From: Candidatus Woesearchaeota archaeon
Lineage (GTDB): Archaea > Nanobdellota > Nanobdellia > Woesearchaeales > GW2011-AR4
Assembly: GCA_016177615.1 (NCBI GenBank)
Contig: JACOUX010000034.1
Coordinates: forward strand, 1 to 38,890
DNA length: 38,890 bases
Direction of reading: 5' to 3'
Shown here one piece after another: positions 10,311 to 18,960 of the stretch. A program made the translations under genes and the position numbers. The stretch's first letter is position 1. Each line of letters begins with the position of its first letter. Under the pieces are notes generated by a model. It saw only the letters and a program-made list of their open reading frames with translations, was not told where the DNA came from and did not search any database.

Positions 10311-11483
10311 ATGGATTATATTGGTGATTTAGTCAAAAGGAAAATAGATATTTTGAGGGGGTATTGGTTCTTTAATGAATTTATGGATGCTGATTTGCCT
10401 AATAGGAAGGTGTTTCTTGAGGGTTTGATGCCTTTTTTGGGCGATTTGCGCAATAGGGGCTTTAATAAAAGAGAGCTAAAGATGCTTGAGCATCTTTCCT
10501 TTCTTTCAACTTATCCAAAGGAAAAAAGATCTTTTGCGCTTCAAAGATGGCTAACAGCAGAATTAACTTCTGAGTTCATGAGCATTAAGTTAGTTAAGAA
10601 CCCTCTTGATAAAGATTTAAGGAAATTTTATAATGAGATATATAAGGATGTTTTTAGCGAGGATGAACGTGAATCCTTAACAAAATTGAGGGTGTGGATA
10701 TTGGGAGAAGCTTGTGCAAAATGGATTCCGAGACGATTAGATGATTGGTGGGATTCTAAATATTACAGAAATTTTTATGGTGAAGTGGTGCACCCCAGAT
10801 CTTATGTGCTTATTGCCAAAATTAAAGGCGTAGTAGTCGGTGGAGCCTTTGTCAACACTCTTACTACAGATAAAATAAGCTTTATGACAATTGATTTTTT
10901 TCTGATAACGTTGCAGCATTTGAGCGAAATTGAAGAGCTTAAGGAATTCAATTCAGGCGAATACAAAGTGAAGCTGTCTATAGCATTGTTTGAAAGGTGC
11001 AAGCACTATGCGGTCAAGGATGCGGTTCGATTTGGCGATAAAAGGCCATTATTTCTTCTTGGTGAAGCTAACGATCCAGTAAAAATGTACAATAAAGGAA
11101 AACTTAATCGCGAACATGATACAGAAAATCCTGTGCTGAGGCTTCGCTTGTACTCAATAATCGGTTTTAGATTTTTGGATTTTCCGTATATCTCGCCTCC
11201 AATGGGAGGAGATTTGGAGCCTCTCGACTACCAATATTCAATTATTTACCCATTTAGCCCTGTTGGCAGCGAGCTTGATACTCAACTCTACAAACATGCT
11301 CTTGTAACCTATCTTAGCATGTGGGCGGATGTAGCCAAACAACCTGTTAAGGGAATGATTGATAATTTGGACAACCTAATAAGGCAAAGAAAAATGATTA
11401 AATTGCTGAATTTTAAGGAATTAGGAATCCCACAAGAAATTATAAATGCATGCAGACAAATTAAATGGAAAATAAAAGATTGA
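10311..11483 (+). CDS. GNAT-like acyltransferase-fold protein
   Basis: FLLGEANDPVKM...DTENPVLRLRLYSIIGFRFLDFPYISPPMG resembles the C-terminal GNAT signature (EINDP..RL..GF..LDFPYVQPPL type). Confidence 0.55.
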   Translation: MDYIGDLVKRKIDILRGYWFFNEFMDADLPNRKVFLEGLMPFLGDLRNRGFNKRELKMLEHLSFLSTYPKEKRSFALQRWLTAELTSEFMSIKLVKNPLDKDLRKFYNEIYKDVFSEDERESLTKLRVWILGEACAKWIPRRLDDWWDSKYYRNFYGEVVHPRSYVLIAKIKGVVVGGAFVNTLTTDKISFMTIDFFLITLQHLSEIEELKEFNSGEYKVKLSIALFERCKHYAVKDAVRFGDKRPLFLLGEANDPVKMYNKGKLNREHDTENPVLRLRLYSIIGFRFLDFPYISPPMGGDLEPLDYQYSIIYPFSPVGSELDTQLYKHALVTYLSMWADVAKQPVKGMIDNLDNLIRQRKMIKLLNFKELGIPQEIINACRQIKWKIKD

Positions 11484-11541
11484 ATATAGCAATATTAAGT
11501 TTATCCGATAAGTATTTATTCAAGCTAATTACTGATTTTTT

Positions 11542-11964
11542 ATGGAATTTTTTGAATTAACCGCCATTCTTGTATTCTTGCTTGTGGCTATATGGGTTGG
11601 CTATCTGATTGGGGTCTTTGTTTCAAAAATCAAGCATAAGGGCAAAATCCCTGAGATAAGGGAAACCGCGATAAGACAATCAAGGGCAGTCTTAAGCGGG
11701 CAATTTTCGGAGCAGATTGCACCTTACATGCCTGACTTTCCCTACAAGCCGACAGAGGCAAGGTTCATAGGCAAGCCAATTGATTTTATAGTGTTCAAAG
11801 GCATGGATGACAAAAAGATTGATGAGATTGTTTTTGTGGAAGTCAAGAGCGGGCAAAACAGGCTTAATGAAGTGCAGAAATCGATGAAGTCTGCTGTTGA
11901 AAATAAGAATATTAAATGGGCTGAGTATAAGATTCCTATAAATCTAACAAAAAAAATTTTGTAA
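11542..11964 (+). CDS. Membrane-anchored Holliday-junction-resolvase-like (Endonuc_Holl type) protein
   Basis: N-terminal TM; RFIGKPIDFIVFKGMDD..IDEIVFVEVKSGQNRLNEVQKSMKSAVENK. Confidence 0.7.
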   Translation: MEFFELTAILVFLLVAIWVGYLIGVFVSKIKHKGKIPEIRETAIRQSRAVLSGQFSEQIAPYMPDFPYKPTEARFIGKPIDFIVFKGMDDKKIDEIVFVEVKSGQNRLNEVQKSMKSAVENKNIKWAEYKIPINLTKKIL

Positions 11965-11968
11965 AGTT

Positions 11969-12517
11969 TCATTTCCGCAAGACTATCATCTTGCCATCAA
12001 CTGCATATTTGTAAGATTCCGAATCAAAATTAGGCCTAACATCAAAATCATAATAAACCTCAACTCCATCGACCATACCGCTTCTATCCCTCCTTCGTCC
12101 AGGAAAAAAAGATGAAGTCCCTCCGGCTGTCAAATCCTCAACTAGAAGAAAGTACTGCTCTAAGCCATCCTGCCTTTCCGCCTTAACACAACCACAAATT
12201 ACTGGAACTCTTTTTCCTTCTTGTTGTTCCAAGACTAGTTTATTGTGCATTGAAACTAAATCGTCTATATAACTTTCGCAATCTGCCCTCTGAAAATCCG
12301 GATACCAATCATCAGCCTGTCTGGTTGCTAGCCATAAATTTCCCACTTTGCCAATGCGATAATGATAATGGTTTGTCCCTTTATCAAGAAAAGAAATCTC
12401 CTTGTAACCCCTAAGCAGAGTAGGGTCGGTAAAAGCGTAAACTCTCAAGTTTCTCATAAATGATTCATCAAGCTCAATTTTCGGCTTGAAATCTAGAAAA
12501 TATTCAAAAGGATCCAT
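11969..12517 (-). CDS. Hypothetical protein
   Basis: Intact 182-aa ORF convergent with the resolvase-like gene. Confidence 0.5.
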   Translation of the reverse strand: MDPFEYFLDFKPKIELDESFMRNLRVYAFTDPTLLRGYKEISFLDKGTNHYHYRIGKVGNLWLATRQADDWYPDFQRADCESYIDDLVSMHNKLVLEQQEGKRVPVICGCVKAERQDGLEQYFLLVEDLTAGGTSSFFPGRRRDRSGMVDGVEVYYDFDVRPNFDSESYKYAVDGKMIVLRK

Positions 12518-12621
12518 TTTATTAGTGTGGGGGCATTTGACTTATAATCTTTTCTGTAACTACTTTCCAATAACTACAAAATCGAAACCTTTATAAAGGG
12601 TGGATTATATTATTACTATCT

Positions 12622-12792
12622 ATGAGTAATAACATTATGAAATGCGAATTCTGCACATATAGCTGGAGCTCCAGGGTTGAGAAGCCGAAATCCTGCCCAA
12701 GGTGCAAGAGAAGGTTCGACTACAAAGAGGCAAGGCTGGCTCTTGAAGAGATTGGCAAGCAGTTCGGATATAACCTGGGTGGTCTGCAATGA
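12622..12792 (+). CDS. 56-aa zinc-ribbon protein (not in ORF track)
   Basis: MSNNIMKCEFCTYSWSSRVEKPKSCPRCKRRFDYKEARLALEEIGKQFGYNLGGLQ*; CxxC..CxxC; ATGA overlap with next gene. Confidence 0.75.
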   Translation: MSNNIMKCEFCTYSWSSRVEKPKSCPRCKRRFDYKEARLALEEIGKQFGYNLGGLQ

Positions 12793-13469
12793 GCCTCGAT
12801 GAAAAAGTTGCGGACACAAAGGAAAACAGAGGCTTCATCAGGAAAGCAGGAAGCCTTTTATGGAAGCTTGGAATGGCTGCTGCAACGACTGCATTAAGCA
12901 TGGCGGCATTGCCTGCTATAGGCGCGTCCGCGTCGCTAGGCATAATAGTAGGAGGCGCGTTTGCAGGCGGTGGCGCCCTTGGAAATATTCTAAAAGGAAA
13001 ATCACTGTATGAAACGGTAAGCAGCGCTCTAACAACATACTCGGGCGTTAATGCGGTAATTGCACCGATGGTATGGCTAGGAGGCGCTACATTTCCGCTA
13101 ATTCCCAATGAAACAATCATCGGAAAGGCTGCAAGGACTGCTTACGCGATGACAGCGTACAACGCTGCGTTTGTCGGCCAATACAGGGCCGCAACGCACC
13201 TTGTAGATAATTATCTCAGCCCGTTTGGAATTACTAAATCAATAACAAATAATTTCTATAACGAGTGGAAGAGGATAGGCTTAGGGTTTGGATTAGCTTA
13301 CGGGCTAGACGCAAACGGAATAAGCACAATAATGGGATGGCCGACATTTGCCCTGAACGCGCTTCCATTGGGCTTCTATAACGCAGTGAAGCCAGTGCCT
13401 GTAAAGGCCCCCGAAGCAGGGAAAGGATATTCTCCCGGGGTTAAAGCTGCACCTGCTCCGGCCCACTAA
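12789..13469 (+). CDS. Hypothetical multi-pass membrane protein
   Basis: Several Gly/Ala-rich hydrophobic helices. Confidence 0.6.
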   Translation: MSLDEKVADTKENRGFIRKAGSLLWKLGMAAATTALSMAALPAIGASASLGIIVGGAFAGGGALGNILKGKSLYETVSSALTTYSGVNAVIAPMVWLGGATFPLIPNETIIGKAARTAYAMTAYNAAFVGQYRAATHLVDNYLSPFGITKSITNNFYNEWKRIGLGFGLAYGLDANGISTIMGWPTFALNALPLGFYNAVKPVPVKAPEAGKGYSPGVKAAPAPAH

Positions 13470-13558
13470 TTGATTTTTATTTTTAAATTCAGTTTTCAAA
13501 ACCTTTATAAAGAAGGCAAGTTTCTTTATCGATATAACTTTTGAGGTGTTTTTATTTG

Positions 13559-13783
13559 ATGGAACCAGCAAGACCATTGGACGCATTGAACAAGGCAAGG
13601 GACAAGAGAATTCTTGTTGAATTGAAGAACAACAAGCAGTACATAGGAAAGCTGAAATCATTTGACATACATATCAACATTGTCCTTGAGGATGCTGAAG
13701 AGAGGGCAAACGGCGAGGTAACCAGGAAGCTTGGAGTTGTTTTCATACGGGGAGATACAATTACAATAATATCCACAGACTAG
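13559..13783 (+). CDS. Archaeal Sm-like (LSm) RNA-binding protein
   Basis: PLDALNKARDKRILVELKNNKQYIGKLKSFDIHINIVLEDAEE...LGVVFIRGDTITIIS. Confidence 0.93.
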   Translation: MEPARPLDALNKARDKRILVELKNNKQYIGKLKSFDIHINIVLEDAEERANGEVTRKLGVVFIRGDTITIISTD

Positions 13784-13807
13784 ATTTCTGCGATAAGGTG
13801 ACATGTC

Positions 13808-13975
13808 ATGAAGGGAACATCTTCAATGGGCAAGAAGTCCGGAAAGAAGAACATGATTTACTGCCGGAGATGCGGCAAAAGGACTTTTAACCTCAACAAA
13901 TCAAAATGCGCCTCATGCGGATATGGCAAGAGCGCGAGATTAAGAAAATATAACTGGCAGAAGAAGATCAAATAA
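13808..13975 (+). CDS. rpl37e: 50S ribosomal protein L37e (not in ORF track)
   Basis: MKGTSSMGKKSGKKNMIYCRRCGKRTFNLNKSKCASCGYGKSARLRKYNWQKKIK*. Confidence 0.93.
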   Translation: MKGTSSMGKKSGKKNMIYCRRCGKRTFNLNKSKCASCGYGKSARLRKYNWQKKIK

Positions 13976-14045
13976 GCCATATTCTTGATATCATGCCATA
14001 TTCTTGTAAGGAAAATTGTTATACGTATTTTGCCCAATTGGTTTT

Positions 14046-14447
14046 ATGAATTCAATCAATTTAGAAAAAACTGCTTCTGCCCATACAAGACCAGTAACCA
14101 GGATTCAGCTCACGATTCCGAATATCGGATCCCTGGATGACTTGAAAAACTATCCGATAGGGGCATGGGTAAATGTAGCTCCCAGAGAGAGCGTAAATCC
14201 TGAGCCAATGATATTTGCGGGGAAGGATTTGCTGGACAACTATGGCCAATTTTATTTCATCAAGCCTGAAGGAAAAAGCTATACGGTTTATTTTGCACCA
14301 GGGAGCCTAATTGATTTTCCCGGCTATGTAAGCTTTAGGCTCTTTCAGAGCTTTGATCGGTCGGTTGAGCCAAATACTGAAGATTACACGAAAACTAAAA
14401 AGGTTTCTGAGCAGACGCCATTACTGAAGGCGCAGAGGATTAACTAG
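14046..14447 (+). CDS. Hypothetical protein
   Basis: ATG-initiated ORF, no recognised domain. Confidence 0.4.
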   Translation: MNSINLEKTASAHTRPVTRIQLTIPNIGSLDDLKNYPIGAWVNVAPRESVNPEPMIFAGKDLLDNYGQFYFIKPEGKSYTVYFAPGSLIDFPGYVSFRLFQSFDRSVEPNTEDYTKTKKVSEQTPLLKAQRIN

Positions 14448-14622
14448 TAGGATAAATCTTTGTCTCGTCGTCGACAGGTTTTCATCTGCCCCAATACTGA
14501 TTTGTAAGCTGATAAAACTTTCAAGCAATCCCAATAGTTGGCAAAGAATCCTGGCAAATAATACAGGCCCATCATCAAAAACAACAACTTTTTTAAAGAA
14601 TTATCTTTACTGTGTTCTTTAT

Positions 14623-14788
14623 GCGGAGGTGCCGGAGCGGTCAAACGGGATAGTGGACAATAATCCCTTTTTATGTCTGTCCAAGCTTAGGTTGACCATG
14701 GCAGTAGAAGGTGTAATGAGCATCTTGCTATGATTAAATGACACCTATTGGCTTAGTGCCTACGCAGGTTCGAATCCTGTCCTCCGCA
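14623..14788 (+). tRNA. tRNA-Leu, inferred anticodon TAG, two introns (14654-14684 and about 14692-14742)
   Basis: Acceptor GCGGAGG/CCTCCGC, A73, D-arm CCG..CGG, class II variable arm GGCTTAGTGCC, T-arm GCAGGTTCGAATCCTGT. Removing both introns gives anticodon arm ATAGG-CTTAGG(A/T)-CCTAT. Confidence 0.85.
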
Positions 14789-14860
14789 TTCATACTTTTT
14801 GTGATTTGAAGCGAAACATTTAAATAGTCTTTGACTTCTTAGGTATCTTGTGATGTAAAA

Positions 14861-16039
14861 GTGTCTCTAAAAGTTCATAACGAGGGAATAATAGATCCTC
14901 ATGGCAATAAGAAGAAATATGAAAATTGGGTTAAAGATGGAAGGCTTTTTAGTTATGTTAGCGGGCAAAATAGAGAACTAATATCCAGGTTTATGCAAGA
15001 CATGGAATCTGGCTATAACATCAATCTTCAAAAAAAAGGTGGCAGAAGCTATTCAAGGCTAAATGCTTTAAGGGTTAGACTGCCGCAAATTGCTGGTTTC
15101 TTTCAAACTAAATATAAAAAAGAATTGTCTAAATTGACGCCAAAAGAAGTTGTTTCTTTATTCAATGAGATGGAAAAGGGTAAGCTGAAAAAGAAAGATG
15201 GAAATTCATACAAGAGCTGGAAGGATTACGTTAAGGATTTTAAGAGTTTCTGGCATTGGTATATGAGATATATGAAAAGAGAAAAGCAAACTTTAATTGA
15301 AGATATAACAGAAGAATTGGATGGCACAAGCATAAAGAAAAGAGATTTTGTTTATGTTACCCATGAAGAACTCAAAAAGTTAGCGGATAATGCAAAATTT
15401 GAATATAAAGTTTTGCTTTGGTTTCTGTTTGATTCCGGAGTGAGAGCTCCGCAAGAAGCGGCAAACATTAAAGTTTCTGATATAACAGACGCTGGCGAAA
15501 AGGAGCCTTTGATGTTGGATGTAAGGGATGAAATTTCAAAAACATTCGGCAGAAAAATAAAATTGATGCTAAGCTCAAACTTGATAAGAAGGTATATTAA
15601 AGAGAATAATTTGGCAAAAAATGATTTTTTGTTTAGAATTTCTCCGAGAGTAAAAAACCAGTATATTAAGAGGCTTGGCGAAGTCGTGTTGAAGAAAAAG
15701 GGATTAACAATGTACGATTTTAGGCACGCCTCAGCCTGCTATTGGCTGCCAAGATATAAAACCCAGTCTGCATTAATGTACAGGTTCGGATGGAAAAATC
15801 CTGAGATGATTGAATATTACAGCCAATTCTTAGGGATGAAAGACAGCATTACTTCAGATGACTTGGAAGACTCAGAAACCAGAACTGAATTGCAGAAAGC
15901 TGTGGAGCAAGAAAGAAATCAGAGGCAGATAATGGAAGAAAGGATGAACTCAATGCAGCAGGAAATGGAGACATGGAAGCATGAAATAACCAAGATCATT
16001 GCTGCCGATTTAAAGAAAAAATTGAAGATAACAGCTTGA
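14861..16039 (+). CDS. int: Tyrosine recombinase/integrase
   Basis: DSGVRAPQEAANI (catalytic Arg box), YDFRHASACYWL, GWKNPEMIEYYSQFLG (catalytic Tyr region); C-terminal coiled coil. Confidence 0.88.
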   Translation: MSLKVHNEGIIDPHGNKKKYENWVKDGRLFSYVSGQNRELISRFMQDMESGYNINLQKKGGRSYSRLNALRVRLPQIAGFFQTKYKKELSKLTPKEVVSLFNEMEKGKLKKKDGNSYKSWKDYVKDFKSFWHWYMRYMKREKQTLIEDITEELDGTSIKKRDFVYVTHEELKKLADNAKFEYKVLLWFLFDSGVRAPQEAANIKVSDITDAGEKEPLMLDVRDEISKTFGRKIKLMLSSNLIRRYIKENNLAKNDFLFRISPRVKNQYIKRLGEVVLKKKGLTMYDFRHASACYWLPRYKTQSALMYRFGWKNPEMIEYYSQFLGMKDSITSDDLEDSETRTELQKAVEQERNQRQIMEERMNSMQQEMETWKHEITKIIAADLKKKLKITA

Positions 16040-16066
16040 TTAAACCTATTTTTTCTACAATTAAAA

Positions 16067-16279
16067 TTATTTTGTCTTGCGAGAAGGTGAGTGGATGTAG
16101 GAATATAACATGACCAAACCAATAGAAATTAACAATACAATTAACGCAAGCATAAAAGAATTGAATACAACACTAAAAATAATCAAAAAAAAGGATATGA
16201 ATATTATCATCAAAAATGAGCCTAAACTTAATTTCATTCCCTCTTTAACAGATAATTCTCTATCTTTGTCCATAGTCAT
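16067..16279 (-). CDS. Small membrane protein
   Basis: Two hydrophobic helices in a 70-aa ORF. Confidence 0.5.
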   Translation of the reverse strand: MTMDKDRELSVKEGMKLSLGSFLMIIFISFFLIIFSVVFNSFMLALIVLLISIGLVMLYSYIHSPSRKTK

Positions 16280-16293
16280 AATTGTATAAATTG

Positions 16294-16521
16294 TTATTTA
16301 AGAAATTTTCCACCTTTATCTGTGAAACTTCCAGTCAATATCATAATAATATCAATAATAATTCCAATACCAGCTACGCCTACCGTAAAAAAATAAATTA
16401 TTCCAGTGCCAACTTTACCTACATAGAACCTGTGCACCCCTAACCAACCTAAAAAAATTGCTAAAACTAAAGCAATCCATTTGTTTTTTACACTAACTTC
16501 CTTATGATATTTTTCAGCCAT
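16294..16521 (-). CDS. TM2-domain protein
   Basis: KNKWIALVLAIFLGWLGVHRFYVGKVGTGIIYFFT..GIGIIIDIIMILTG. Confidence 0.88.
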   Translation of the reverse strand: MAEKYHKEVSVKNKWIALVLAIFLGWLGVHRFYVGKVGTGIIYFFTVGVAGIGIIIDIIMILTGSFTDKGGKFLK

Positions 16522-16551
16522 AATTCCACTCCTAAATATTTTTACTTATCT

Positions 16552-17616
16552 TTAACACAAACCCTTAGTAAAATCTAACAATTCTGAAGTTCCTGAAGTC
16601 CACATATAAATTTCCATACAAGCACTTTTTAGCTCTAATTCTATTCCAAGAATGCCATCAGAACATTCTTTAGCTCTTTTGTAACAGCTATTTAGAGCTT
16701 CTTGTTTAGATGTTTCTCCACTCTGCGTCTCAGGGCTTTGTCCCACTAAATCATCTATCAGTTGATCTACTTCGCTTTGTTCGGTCATACAGCAAACTTG
16801 TCCTGAAGGGCAGTCCTTTTGACCTACATCAGAGTATTTAGCGCAGTTGGACGAACATTTGAAAGGTGAATTACATTTATTCATTAACTCTTTTACTTTA
16901 GCTTTGCTTTCTTCCATTGCTTCATCTATAACTTGGTCTACTTTTTCTTTCTGAGTTGTATCTATGCCTATATTTTTTATGTTAGATAAGGCTACTTTAA
17001 CTTCTTTGGTAGAAACCCAATCTCCCCTTATAATTAAATTTAAATTTTCTGATTCTTTTGGCAATTCAAAAACAACAGCTCCAGAAACTGTTAAAGAAGG
17101 CTGAAGTTGTTTGCCAAATTCTAAATAATCAGCAATATAAAAAATATCATCAGAAAGTCTATCAAATTGTCTTTCTTGATTATCAATTACTTTAAATCTT
17201 GGGGTAAATATTTCTTTAGTTTCTTTTGCAGTATTTGTTATATCAAGATAAACCTTTATGAATTTACCATTGGTTTTTTTGTCAGAAAAAGATGTCCCCA
17301 TTTCTGTGAATGTCTCTGCTTTTATTACTTTGTAAGTTAAATAATCAACATTTATATCTTCATTCATAGAATAAATCTTTTCCTTTACTTCTTGTTTTTG
17401 TGGGATTTGTGTTTTAATTTCATCCTCTTTTTGAGATTTTTGTTCAACTTCCTTACCCACATTTCCAGTTATTGCATTAATTTCAGATGTTTTTTGTGCA
17501 GGTTCAGTTTTTGCTTCAGTATTTGTTGGTATTTCTGCTATGCGCTCTGTGCATCCAATTATTAGAAAAATAGAGATTATTGAAATAAACGTATATACAA
17601 CGTTTGATTTCTTCAT
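16552..17616 (-). CDS. Lipoprotein with DUF4352-like domain and Cys-rich C-terminus
   Basis: Signal with lipobox LIIGC; YKVIKAETFTEMGTSFSDKKTNGKFIKVYLDITNTAKETKEI like DUF4352; CSPFKCSSNCAKYSD..CPSGQVCC. Confidence 0.75.
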   Translation of the reverse strand: MKKSNVVYTFISIISIFLIIGCTERIAEIPTNTEAKTEPAQKTSEINAITGNVGKEVEQKSQKEDEIKTQIPQKQEVKEKIYSMNEDINVDYLTYKVIKAETFTEMGTSFSDKKTNGKFIKVYLDITNTAKETKEIFTPRFKVIDNQERQFDRLSDDIFYIADYLEFGKQLQPSLTVSGAVVFELPKESENLNLIIRGDWVSTKEVKVALSNIKNIGIDTTQKEKVDQVIDEAMEESKAKVKELMNKCNSPFKCSSNCAKYSDVGQKDCPSGQVCCMTEQSEVDQLIDDLVGQSPETQSGETSKQEALNSCYKRAKECSDGILGIELELKSACMEIYMWTSGTSELLDFTKGLC

Positions 17617-17618
17617 CT

Positions 17619-17954
17619 TTAATCACTCTTTTTTATAACAGCCATTAAGCCAGCTATTATAAGGAGTATAAAAGACAAAGAATAGGCAAAACTTATAGAG
17701 ATTACTCCTCCAACTGCACTCACAATCATAAGCCATCCGCCCAATTTAGTTTTGCTTTTTACTAATGAAGCACCAACAATGCCCAGAATCGAAAATAAAA
17801 TTGCAACCCAGCCTAAATTTACAACCATTGACGCACTTTTAGCACCAAAAGCCCCAGCCAACCCTCCAACCATCAAAGCGAAAATTGCACCAAAAAATCC
17901 GAATATACCTCCAATTAATCCTAAAACAAATTCAACTGTTCTTTTTCCCATCAA
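17619..17954 (-). CDS. DUF4064-like membrane protein
   Basis: RTVEFVLGLIGGIFGFFGAIFALMVGG...WVAILFSILGIVGASLV. Confidence 0.65.
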   Translation of the reverse strand: MMGKRTVEFVLGLIGGIFGFFGAIFALMVGGLAGAFGAKSASMVVNLGWVAILFSILGIVGASLVKSKTKLGGWLMIVSAVGGVISISFAYSLSFILLIIAGLMAVIKKSD

Positions 17955-18015
17955 AACACCCCAAATTTACCTATATTTGAAAGTCCTATTTAAATAAATT
18001 TCGCTTATCTTTATG

Positions 18016-18058
18016 TTACGCTGATTATCACGCTTTCTTTTATTCTGATTATTACGCT
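18016..18058. repeat. Tandem TGATTATYACGCT direct repeats in divergent promoter (candidate operators)
   Basis: TGATTATCACGCT 18022-18034 and TGATTATTACGCT 18046-18058, 24 bp apart, plus TTACGCT at 18016. Confidence 0.65.
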
Positions 18059-18066
18059 ATGGTTTT

Positions 18067-18321
18067 ATGAATGACGAAATAAGGATATTCTTAGCAAGAA
18101 GTAAATTAAGAGCCAAGATTTTGCAAGAGTTAGAAGATAAGCCCCAGATAGCATCATTTTTGGCAAAGAAAATCAAAAAACATAGAGAAGTTATAAGCAG
18201 AATATTTTTGGATTTACAGAGAAGAAAGTTAGCTGTCTGTACAAATCCGAAAGCTCCGAGCTTCAGATATTATAAAATAACAGAGAAAGGCAAAAAGGTG
18301 CTTAAAGAGTTGAGAAATTGA
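18067..18321 (+). CDS. Winged-helix transcriptional regulator
   Basis: LRAKILQELEDKPQIASFLAKKIKKHREVISRIFLDLQRRKLAVCTNPKAPSFRYYKITEKGKKVLKEL. Confidence 0.82.
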   Translation: MNDEIRIFLARSKLRAKILQELEDKPQIASFLAKKIKKHREVISRIFLDLQRRKLAVCTNPKAPSFRYYKITEKGKKVLKELRN

Positions 18322-18334
18322 ATTTTCAAAATCT

Positions 18335-18348
18335 GACAAAATTTTGTC
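18335..18348. promoter_or_regulatory. Perfect 14-bp palindrome GACAAAATTTTGTC
   Basis: Between wHTH stop and the TATA box of the candidate ncRNA. Confidence 0.6.
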
Positions 18349-18392
18349 GAATACGGCAAGGCGACTTTATATAAGCCAAAAAGTTGACCTCT

Positions 18393-18960
18393 ACCCCCCT
18401 TTACTGAAGACATAAGAGAATAAACAAAACTGAGCACAAGCTAATGCAAAACGCGCACTATTGCTATACTTTAAGTTTGCAGGAGCTTTCCTCAGAACTG
18501 CCGGAGATAAAGCCATGTGGCTTGTTGTGATTATTTTAACCCACGCCTCTAAAATAGTTGGAAATTGGAATAGATACTCGTATCGTTATGACAATTTCCA
18601 ACACCACTTTAAAGTGGCATAGGCTTGTTTTTTGTTTCAGACTGAAAGGCTGGGGGTTTGTTAAAAGTCGGAGTTTCTGCCTTGCAGATACCGATTTTAA
18701 GCGACTTTGGAGCGGACAAGCCCCTCAAAAAACAAGCCTCAATAGAAAGGAGGCTTGAGAATGGGGAAAGACGTCAAAGGTTGAGGCGGTTGTGATTGAA
18801 ATGAGGAGCGGATTAGTGACGAGTTTTTAATCACGTTCGCCTTTGCTTTGACTGAATTTCAACCGCAACCAGCGCAAATCGATTTAAGTGCAGATTGTTT
18901 GGAACGTGTGAAGAATGAACTCGTGAGAAATTCGGAAAGCCTCTTTGTTGGGCGGGATTA
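18393..18960 (+). ncRNA. Candidate large structured ncRNA (about 0.5-0.57 kb)
   Basis: TATA box tttatata 18366-18373; many perfect stems, e.g. 18557-18567/18592-18602 (11 bp), 18622-18634/18726-18738 (13 bp), 18664-18670/18702-18708 (7 bp), 18788-18802/18856-18870 (14 of 15). Ends approximate. Confidence 0.72.

Noticed and set aside
14444-14644. 66-aa minus-strand ORF starting inside tRNA-Leu
   Set aside because: Start lies in the tRNA gene; no supporting features.
14654-14684. Alternative reading of the tRNA as Ser(GGA) from T-GGA near 14654
   Set aside because: Would place C at position 37 and no matching 3' stem exists; A73 and the arm ATAGG/CCTAT favour Leu(TAG).
18558-18758. 66-aa ORF within the candidate ncRNA
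   Set aside because: No domain or promoter; the sequence is better explained by nested perfect stems that cross the ORF ends.
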